From contig JAPTOF010000020.1 of the NCBI GenBank assembly GCA_028554755.1, forward strand, positions 4,717,001 to 4,781,000: a DNA stretch of 64,000 nt. Reading direction: 5' to 3'. Each line of letters begins with the position of its first letter. The stretch's first letter is position 1. Shown here piece after piece: positions 52,301 to 61,295 of this stretch. Origin of the DNA: Cordia subcordata (lineage: Eukaryota; Streptophyta; Magnoliopsida; Boraginales; Cordiaceae). The translations under genes were made by a program, and so were the position numbers. The notes under the pieces are model-generated. The model made no database searches, was not told the DNA's origin, and saw only the letters and a program-made list of their open reading frames with translations.

Positions 52301-53125
52301 GAAAGAAAAAGCAGCAATAGGAATTAAGATCTAACAGGAAAGGAGTCAAAGGGGTTGAGAAAATAATGCACAAGCCTGAGTTGCATTAACCATTCAAACA
52401 TAATATTATTCATGTGCATGCAGCAAGAGTTTGGAGAATGGCAGCACAGAATACGCTTTTGCTTCATGAATTCTTCTGGTTTCTTGCAGATTTGATGCTG
52501 TAATCATATCATCAGAGGTTGGATATGAAAAACCGGATGAGAAGATATTTAGAGCTGCTTTAGGTATGCACTTTTCTTCTGTTGTTGTTGTTGTTTTCCC
52601 CTGCCTTCCCCTCTCTAATCAGTACAATTTGTTGAAAATATTCGCTATTGGTTTATCAGTGCCTGGTTGGCCATCTAGTATATGCATTGGTTCATCTCGG
52701 GATGAGGAATAGGCCGTCCTGTTTCACATACTATGTGTTGATATCTGTATAGGTGGCAAGATGAATATGCTTAATGTATTACTGTTATGTTGCGTGCTTA
52801 TCAAATTTCCATCATGTATGTAGACCAATTATGTGTTGAAGCTGGAAGAGCAGTTCATGTTGGAGATGATGAAAAGGCTGATAGAGCTGGGGCTAATGCT
52901 GTTGGGATCAAATGCTGGTAAAGTGTACACTAGCATTTAATGTCTATACACGTGGTTTTATAAGATCCATGTTCAGCATCATATGTTATTTTACCAAGTT
53001 TAGACACTTCATTCTCTGTTTCTTTATGAGCTTAACATAAAATATACTCAATAAACAGGTTATGGGGCAGAGATGTTAAGGCATTCTCGGACCTGAAAAA
53101 TCGCATCCTCAAAGCTGAAAAATAA
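49336..53125 (+). CDS. HAD-superfamily hydrolase (HDHD3-like)
   Basis: Haloacid dehalogenase-type phosphatase-like protein, similar to Arabidopsis At2g41250. Nine coding exons: 49336-49447, 49831-49947, 51115-51197, 51574-51657, 51849-51924, 52011-52083, 52490-52563, 52824-52917 and 53059-53125. Phases are consistent and give 259 residues. HAD motifs: motif I DAGGT at 53-57 (nucleophile D53), motif II S164 in VVSNFDN, motif III K196 in [10 protein letters not shown], and motif IV GDD at 220-222 with D226. The usual second aspartate of DxD in motif I is replaced by glycine; the Arabidopsis relative that I remember has the same DAGGT, so this is a family trait. The first ~37 residues are basic and Ser-rich and could be an organelle transit peptide. 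Substrate unknown. Confidence 0.88.
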
Positions 53126-54268
53126 TGATCAAGTATGCAGGCTTCAATGAGATGACCTATTATTGGCCCTCAACCTACCAATTATCTGTATTTGGATGAC
53201 TTCTTTCTCTGCTGTTTGAAGAACATGTTGTTCTGGTCTTCTCATATTCATGTCAAGGTTCTCTGGTTATTCGCTTGAAAATCCCAACTTAAGTCGCTTG
53301 ATTTTACACTGTTTGCGGAGTTGGTGCCTCAACCTTGGAGTGCTTGGGAGAGGGCAATTTTAGATAATACATGCCCTAGTGCGTGGGCGAGGAAATTGTT
53401 TTAGGAACCAAATCAAGTCAAGTTTATCCTACTAAGAGAGGTCGATTATATAAATTTGACGTCTTTTTAATAGCGTCTCTTGTTTTCTGGTTCAGATTCC
53501 ATCTTAGTGTAACTGCATAAGCTGTTTATTATTATTGAATATTGCAAAGTTAATATTACGAGTAGATCCATTCTCTTCACTTACGGCTCTCCGACATATA
53601 GAAGGGCATCAGGCCTTCGTTTACGGAAACCCTTGCAGTGGCTCCGTGTTGCATGTGTCCATACCCGAACCACGACAGGTAAAGCTGATCAATAGAGTGC
53701 AGGTGTTAGTCAATCTACAAGATAGTTGAACGTTGTATATATTGAACGATTTGTAATTTATAATCATTGAATTATGCTTACATGTTTATGATATTATGAA
53801 CGGATCCTCACAGTATCTCCGTTGAGAGCAAAAGTTTAGAGCTTAAAAGCATAAAAGAAGCCGTTGTAATATAATTATTCTTGCCATTGATAAATACCAA
53901 GCAACAAGTAGAATAATTGGATTCACTAGCACATTCATTGCAGTAAATTTATATGCCTGATGATCGCACCCATGTTTGTAACGGACCCGAGAAACGAAAC
54001 AGACCCCAGAAGGCAGAACACTTGTCAACTGCCATTAATGGCTTGTCAAATCATTCCTGCACAAAATCAGGTCAGATTCACTTCATTTTCCCAAAGGAAG
54101 AAGAAAAGGCAAAAGCAGAAATGTTGCTATTAATTGTGAGTTTCCGTTGAGCAGCAAAAGAAGCAATAATGTACGTCCGTAAAGATATATATAATGCATC
54201 TGTAGTACGTCTCTCGTATGCATTACTTAATCTTGAAGAAACTCCATATGTTACAATTTACAAAGAAG
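53126..54268. other. intergenic between HAD gene and RNase remnant
   Basis: Presumed 3' UTR of the HAD gene, then non-coding DNA. A 64-codon frame at 53535-53729 has balanced composition but no family resemblance, so I left it out. The last part is the former promoter of the RNase gene. Confidence 0.5.
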
Positions 54269-56014
54269 ATGAAGATAGATAGATAGTCTAATCTCGGTCA
54301 AGGTTTTGGTGTTTGAGTGTGTAGCGGTTTTATGCGTATCGCAGGACTTTGATTTCTTTTACTTCGTCCAACAGGTCCTTAAGTCGGATTTGAATCCCCC
54401 TTATAAATGTTATAAATAGTAGCGAAGTGATGGTATAATGATAACGAAATGATTTGGATTATTGAAAGTGCATATGAAATAATCCTCATTTCCCCATCTC
54501 CAGCTTATAGCATAGTGAAACTGCAATCCTTTGACATGCTATATTCGTGAATTTATTTATTTATTTATTTATTTTTGTTAAGTTTACATCTTCACATGTT
54601 TTAATTCATCCAAAGACAATATTGGCATTAATCTCAACTATCATTCTTATGGATGCAGTGGCCAGGATCATATTGCGATTCGCGCCAAAGTTGCTGCTAC
54701 CCTACGACTGGGAAGCCTGTGTCTAATTTTAGCATACATGGATTGTGGCCTAATTACCAAGATGGTTCCTATCCATCCATCGAATTGTGACCCTGATAGC
54801 CATTTTGATCCTTCAAAGGTATGTGTTAAGGTTCCATTTTAGATTCAGAGGTGAAAAATTAATGCATAGTTGATAGTTTTACTCCTCGCCTTGAGAAGGT
54901 TTAAAGTGTTCATTTCTTGTGTCACGTCTCGAAAATCTGACAAGGCAAACTTGGAGTTTGGATTTGTATTAAAAAGTTTTAGTCTGGTGATGGCATTTGT
55001 TGTCGGATTGAGTTTTGATACTATGGCATTAGTCTTTCGACACTTAAAAAGAAGTAGTCTTCTTAGATGTGCAACAATTATAGACTTATAGTCTTGAGTT
55101 TGCTTTGGTGAATACGAGGACACGACATGTTGTTGGTTAAGGACTTGTCTGAACTGGCTCTTTTTTAACAACAGTCGAAAAAAAATGATTTTTTTGAGAA
55201 GTTAAAGATGCGAAACAAGCCCCAAAACAATTCATGGAAGTGAAAGTAATGTTATCCAAGAGAGTAATATACAACCTTTTCCACAAGATAAGAGTCAATA
55301 AATTGTACAAATTTGATTATATTTCAGATTTCAGACTTGGTGAGCAGAATGCGAACAGACTGGCCTTCATTGGACTGTCCGAGCAGTGATGGCTTGTGAT
55401 TCTGGAGCCATGAATGGCTTAAACGTGGAACATGCTCTGAGTCTGTACTCGACGAGCATGACTACTTTCAGACAGCACTCAACCTCAAAAGACAAGTTAA
55501 TCTCCTCAAAATCCTTCAGAATGCAGGTAACTAATGCTCTATAATTTACCAGAGCTTTAACAGAAGAACAATGGATAAAAAGGGTTGAACCTCCCATAGT
55601 TTACCTTGAGTGTGTAATCGTCCTTTATAGAATAAATCATGATAACCTGTTGAAAAAGGGGGATGTATGCAATGTTTTAGAAAGTTCTGATGCACTAAGC
55701 AAACCAACGGGGGTTCAATCTATTTTTACTTGAGAACATTTGTTTGGTTGAAGTAATTACGCGACAATTTAAATGTTGTGACAGGAATTAAACCAGACGG
55801 ACGATTTTACATCCTGAGCGCCATCAAAGACGCTATTAGCAAGGCAATCGGGTACAGGCCATGGGTAGAGTGCAACGTTGATCCATCTGGTAACAGCCAA
55901 CTCTATCAGATTTACGTGTGTGTGGACACCTCTGGGGAGAAGATCATTGACTGTCCAGTGCTGCCCCATCCCCATGGAAGATGTGCTTCCAGGATTGAGT
56001 TCCCTTCCCTTTAG
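54269..56014 (+). pseudogene. RNS1: T2 ribonuclease, RNS1/S-like type, inactivated
   Basis: Remnant of a secreted T2 RNase of the phosphate-starvation and wound-induced class. Exons read about 54269-54374, 54659-54818, 55328-55526 and 55785-56014. They show VSQDFDFFYFVQQ, WPGSYCD, the first catalytic block SIHGLWPNY, DLVSRMRTDWP, the second block SHEWLKRGTCSES, and the end VECNVDPSGNSQLYQIYVCV...CASRIEFPSL. Lesions: (1) a 4-bp duplication in ATCCATCCATCG (54771-54782) shifts the frame after DGSYPS; (2) TGA at 55397-55399 within DG-L-stop-FWSHEW; (3) the second-block catalytic His is Arg (CGT, 55424-55426); (4) the ATG at 54269 is out of frame with the signal peptide (VLVFECVAVLCVSQ) behind a GATA repeat. 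Splice sites are still intact, so decay is fairly recent. Confidence 0.88.
54554..54577. repeat. (TTTA)n microsatellite in RNase intron 1
   Basis: A run of six TTTA-type units in the first intron of the RNase pseudogene. No function is apparent. Confidence 0.8.
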
Positions 56015-57283
56015 TCATGTTTGGTGACCATTTGAGATGTTGTTCAACTCTTACTTTCTCCATTCCTTATATAACTAGAATCAATATTTGTTCATGACTT
56101 TTGGCATGATTTTGTATAAGAATTTATGTACTGGAAAAAGATAGATCCAAGAGTAGTAGAATTGCCTCATGTCCTGTATCAATCCATGACCATGAAATCC
56201 CATAAAAATATAAATTACTAGTAATAATAGGGAGAACATGTAATTGAGACAATCGCCTATTACTGTTAAGTAGATTTATCGCCACTATCCTTTTTTAGTA
56301 ATTGAAACATTACGATAGATTTAAATCCTCAATATTTTGGAAATTTACTTATCTTTCCTCTCAATTCTAGGTTTTAGTACACTTTCTGGTAAGGAGTCAT
56401 CTCCACCCTTTGCTTACCAATTTGAAAATAGAAGTTTGTCTATGAATTGCAGCTTAATAAGTTTCAATTAACAAAATCTGGTTATTGATCATGGGGAAGA
56501 GGTGGCATCTCCTCAACATTTCACCAAGGGCATATCTATTAGTTAGATCTATTTAAACGTACACTGAATGTATGAATTTGGATCCATTTATAACATTATA
56601 TTATGTAATGAGATGATTCCTCTACGCATCACATTTCTCAAGCCATAATTTACGCACCACTATAGATACATATGTACATGGTATTTATAAACTATCAACT
56701 ATAAATGATACATATTATTTATAACTGTATCAATATTTCTGAATTTGATCCATTCACTACTATAGAATTGAGAAAAAAATATTCAAAGCAGGTCCGCCTC
56801 ACACCTCTCCCGTGACAAGTTAACGGGCCCCGCATAAATTTTTAGCCCTGTAAGTGAGAGGGGCGATTTCAAAGGTGCCGGATCGAAAGGCAGAGTGGTT
56901 TTCCAATAAAACGTTGCATCAGCCATCAAGTCCATGTCCCATCCAACCTAATTGCTTGATAATTGAGTGATCTCGCTAGTTATCCTTTTGTTGTCCACAA
57001 ATGTCATCGCATTTAAATTATCAATTTATTATTATTAAATTTTACTCGTAACACCTTAAATAATCCACTTTTTTTATTTGACAAATCATTCAACGTACCT
57101 TTCGGTGCTGTCCATTCAGTCGATATCGAGTAGCGTCTGATATTATCCTAAGTGGTTAACTCATCATTAAGCAAATTTCAAATGGTATATATATTGAAAA
57201 CACTCTTACAGTTTCGATCGAAAAGCAGGTAACGTTTCCAAAAGAAAAATGCCATTTCTGATCAAGCTTAATTAGAAAGAAAA
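56015..57283. other. intergenic, nothing recognised
   Basis: Starts with the former 3' UTR of the RNase gene and then AT-rich DNA. The stretch around 56785-56890 is briefly more GC-rich (GGTCCGCCTCACACCTCTCC) without a frame or RNA fold that I can name. Confidence 0.45.
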
Positions 57284-57962
57284 ATGCTCTACGCAAAGGG
57301 TTTAGAGACTGGTCAACTGTACTTATTTATCTACTTACAAACAAATTTTATTAAAAACATAAGACGCAATTTTTTATTTACCAAAGGTACAACAGAGGTA
57401 AATAAGCTTAGCCAAACAAGTTCTTCGACAATTGAAGAAAAGACAAAAGCCAAAAGTCTTTTAACTCAGAACATTAGGACCTCTAATAGCTATTGACAAA
57501 AAGCAAGTAGAGGTGGATGCAGAAATAAGTTGATTTTAAGACTAAATTAATCCTAAATTTCTTGGTATGTTATAAACTTAATATATACCTAACTACTTTG
57601 AGGGTAAAACCTAATATTTTTTAACGAAAAATGAGAAAACAAAGACTATGAACTGATTATCTACTCTTACTCATGTTCTAATATAATTCTTGGATCTCAA
57701 AAGAGCAATCATGGTTAATTATTCACATAAATTTGGAATTCATCAAAAATATCATTATGCCCCTTTTGACATTTCATTTCTTATTCACAAATATTACAGT
57801 TGTATCAAAAGATCAATCAATCTTGATTTACTCGAATTAATTGATATTATCGAGAAAAATTCTGTTTTTAGATCCAAAAAAGAGAAGGATAACAAGAACT
57901 TGAATAAATTTATTCGTCTTACAGAGGACAAAACTATATTAATGCTAATTATGCCCAACTAA
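57284..57962 (+). other. two unidentified open frames (70 and 90 codons)
   Basis: Frames at 57284-57496 and 57690-57962 are longer than their AT-rich setting makes typical. The second contains GIHQKYHYAPFDISFLIHK and a basic, Lys/Asn-rich end. I recognise neither. They could be chance frames, a scrap of an organelle-derived or mobile sequence, or pieces of one decayed gene. No intron borders joining them are evident. Confidence 0.2.
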
Positions 57963-58900
57963 GCACCAAGAAGGTGCTTCTGCAAGTTAACTATAAGTAT
58001 ACTTTCACATCATAGAATAATTCAGTTTGACTAGTGACGGCCTTTTCCTGTTTTGGCTTTTTCGAGTCAGTACTTTGACTAATAAATACCTTGTAGGGTA
58101 CATGCATGTTGCTAGGTATAATTTCACATGTGAAAATAATTAAAGTTTGACAATAACCAGGCGTGGGTGAAGCGCAGCCAGTGAATAAAAGATTAGTGAT
58201 GGATAACACTGAGATAAGATCAAGTGCATCGTGAAAGTAACCCTCATTCACATCGTAAATACTATAACTTGTAATTTTTAGTATGTTCTTTGTGCCTTGT
58301 AATTATGGTTGTGGCCAATCTTTTTATTGACTTTAATATCTAATAAACACTTGCTTATTAATAAAAAAGATATGATCAAAGAACAATTATGATAGTGCTT
58401 AATAATAATCTGTTTGAAAAAGATTTTTTTAAAATTTAAAATTTTAATTAAAATTTTTTATTTGATAAGTAATACGTGACCGATATAGTTAGAACAGTAA
58501 TTTTTGAAAGAGAATAATGGAAAATAAACTTTTGTTATGGATTTCATTAATTCTTTTCATATTTTAGAAATATATGAGTAATCAAAATTTTATAAATAAA
58601 AAATGTATTAAAATATACTTTTTATAAATTAATAGCAATTGTTCTTACATAAGAAGATCCTAATAGAGTGATTCAAAAAATACTATTAATTGCAATTGTA
58701 TTAAAAGATATTTGTTATAAATTAATAAAATATGTAATCCACACATAATATAGTTCAAACTCCAAAATACAAATTAAAAACACTCAAAAGTAGGATTTTT
58801 TTACTTTCCAAAAATAATTGTATCTCCCATTGTAATCCCTCTACTATGTTGCAAATTATATGGTGCACCTGTAGGAAGATGCTCATTCATAGCATGGTGC
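57963..58900. other. intergenic, AT-rich; nothing recognised
   Basis: Non-coding DNA with very high A/T content from about 58330 to 58800. No repeat boundaries or convincing frames were found. Confidence 0.5.
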
Positions 58901-58954
58901 ACCCATGCTTAAAACAAAAAAAGAAAGAAAATAGATCTGAACAGATCTAATTGT

Positions 58955-59800
58955 CACTTTCACACACAAAAACACACATTCACACACACAAACACATACA
59001 CAAACAGACATACTCCTAGCCAATGACATACTTCAAGCAAACTCCGGCACCAAATCCGGCAACCCTACCCTGTGTAAGGAGCACCAATAGATTCCTTGCA
59101 TCGTCGGGCTTCCAACAATGTGCTTCACATTTTCTTAGAATGCTCGACGTCTATCCACCATTAACCTTGTCATTATCTTTTTTCTCATGCTGACGAAAAC
59201 TTTGGCATCCTCTTGCAACATCACATCCACCAATATCTTCCTCTTATCGTCACAATTCTAATCGTACCTTTCACGAGGCGCTTAGATACTTCCAACTCCA
59301 TCGGCCATTAAAGCTCATCTTCACCTTCAAGTGTGTAAGTATGCAAGTGTGTCTGTGTGTGTTTTGTGAAAAAATACAGTGGACTAGTGAACAAGTATAT
59401 GTGATATGTGTGTGAGAATGGTGAAAAGCAATATATAGAGTGGTGAACAAATAAATGTAAAGTTTTAAACAATATATATGTTTGTATTTGTTTGTGTTAT
59501 GTTGTGTGTAAGCATAGTGAACAAATATATGGGGAGTGGCAAACAAATAAATGTGTCTGTATTTGTTGTATTTGTGTGTGCAAGAGTGGTGAGTAAATAT
59601 ATATTTATATTTATGTGTGTCTGTGTGTACGTGAGAGTACTGAACAAATAAATATGTGTGTATTTATATATGTTTGCATGTGTGCAAATAGTGAACAAAT
59701 ATATGTAGAGTGATGAACAAATATTTGGTGTACGAAAGTCATTGAAAAAATAAATGTGAGGTGGTGAACAACTATATGTTAGGTAAGCATAATAAATTTT
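58955..59800. repeat. degenerate CA/GT-rich minisatellite region
   Basis: Starts with CACACA-rich DNA (58961-59010). From about 59335 a phrase GTGAACAAATATATG(T/G) recurs at irregular spacing roughly ten times, alternating with TGTGTGT runs. It looks like an expanded, then diverged, minisatellite. The minus-strand open frame across 59465-59878 is a by-product of this repeat. Confidence 0.7.
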
Positions 59801-60949
59801 TTTTAGTTTTACTGTGCACGTATTGTTCATGTACAGTAAGGACATGTTGCTCCATAGGAGCATACAGTCGCAGACCATGATATGAGGTCCCCTATTATGT
59901 GCATTAGTAGATCGTTATACAACGTCAATTTTCTATTTATGAACTAATGACTTTTTACGTGGTGCAACTCGTTACAATATAATCTAAACAGATTAAGGGC
60001 AGCAAAATTAGTTGTTAAGATAACTAATAGATGATTGAATAGTTGATAGTTGTTTGGTTAGCTCATTGCTGATATATTTTAAATGTTAGCTAATAGCCCT
60101 TTAATTATCTAATTGAACAAAATATGTTCGGTAAAATTAGTTGTTGAACTAGCTGATAAATGCAAAATGACGTAAAAGGACATTAATATCATGTTGTTGT
60201 TGTTATTATTGAAATAAAATAATTATTGTACAGTTAGATATTTACTTTTTAATATTTTAATGTTAAAATATAACTAATTTTTTTATAAATATTTGGATCA
60301 ATGTTATAAAAATTATTTTTAATAGATTCGAAATTTATTTTGTCAAAAAGAAATAAATTGACTAATGAAACTTTTACTTTTTAGTATATGTTGGTGTAGG
60401 AAGAATTAGAAATTAATTTTTGTGTTTTTTATTTATATTTGTGAAAGAAAAAGTAAAAATATCGAGATATTGAAGAGACAGTATAATTGCCAAAAAAATG
60501 AATAAAAGGTAGAATTGCTAAAAAAAAAGTTAAAAAACTACTTGAAAAACTAACATATTTAGCTTTTAATAAAAGTTACCCTAAACACTAAAAGCTAGTC
60601 AAGAAGCCAAAAACTAAAGGTAGTAGTGTTTTGACTAAGGCTAGTTAAGAAGCTATTTTTTTATCTTGCCGATTAAGCACTGATAGTTTGGCTAAGCTTA
60701 TTTGGACTTATAAGTTGCAAATAACAAAAATCATGTGAGGGGCGTCATTTTTAAAAACTTATAAGCTGCAAACAAAGCAGAACCAGCTCTAAGCCTATGA
60801 CTTTGAGCTTATTTGGATATCTATAAATATTAAAAATAAAGAAAATAATAAAAAAATTTTATTTGAAGTACTCATTATGAACACCCCAATAAATATTATC
60901 AGACACTCTTTTTTGAGTAAAACTCAAGTCCCCATTTGGTTTCAGCATT
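59801..60949. other. intergenic, AT-rich, upstream of the copia LTR
   Basis: Contains TTAGTTG/AGCTAATA-type short motifs that recur (60000-60200 and 60540-60720) and could be an old transposon body, but no ends were resolved. No gene. Confidence 0.4.
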
Positions 60950-61295
60950 TGTTGTGAAATGGACATTCACAAGTTGCAAAATTATTTTTGCTAATAAGTC
61001 AACATTTGATGACTAATAAAGTGCTTAGGAAATTGTTATAGCATGAAAAGTTTGAAAAACTTGGAGATTTTCTTGCAATTTATGCAACAAGTTGGAGATG
61101 TCCATATCCACTCATTTATTGCATTGTCTCCTCATTTTTGTCTATAAAAGGAGTTGGAATGGTAGAAGCTTATGAAGAAGAAGTAGAGAATGAGAAAAAG
61201 TAGAGAGAAACAAAAGTGATATTATATTGTATTAGAAAGAGATTTTATTATTCACGTTATTTTATACCATATTTTATTTAAGTTATTTTATAACA
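60950..61295 (+). mobile_element. 5' LTR of a Ty1-copia-type element
   Basis: Begins TGTTGTGAAATGGACATTC and ends TTTTATAACA, so it has TG...CA ends, about 346 bp. A TATA box TATAAAAG sits at 61143-61150, and the following DNA (ACTCCTTTTATAGACA inverted sense aside) fits a promoter. Directly after it, CATTGTCAGTATGAGCC is in the position of a primer-binding site and resembles the ATCAGCACGAGC text that I associate with this copia group. The 3' LTR would lie beyond the window. Confidence 0.65.

Noticed and set aside
53535..53729. 64-codon plus-strand frame with balanced composition
   Set aside because: No recognisable motif, no splice partners and no neighbouring homologous exons; not enough to call a gene.
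59465..59878. 137-codon minus-strand open frame rich in Tyr, Thr and His
   Set aside because: It is produced by the GT/TA-rich minisatellite and has no protein-like features.
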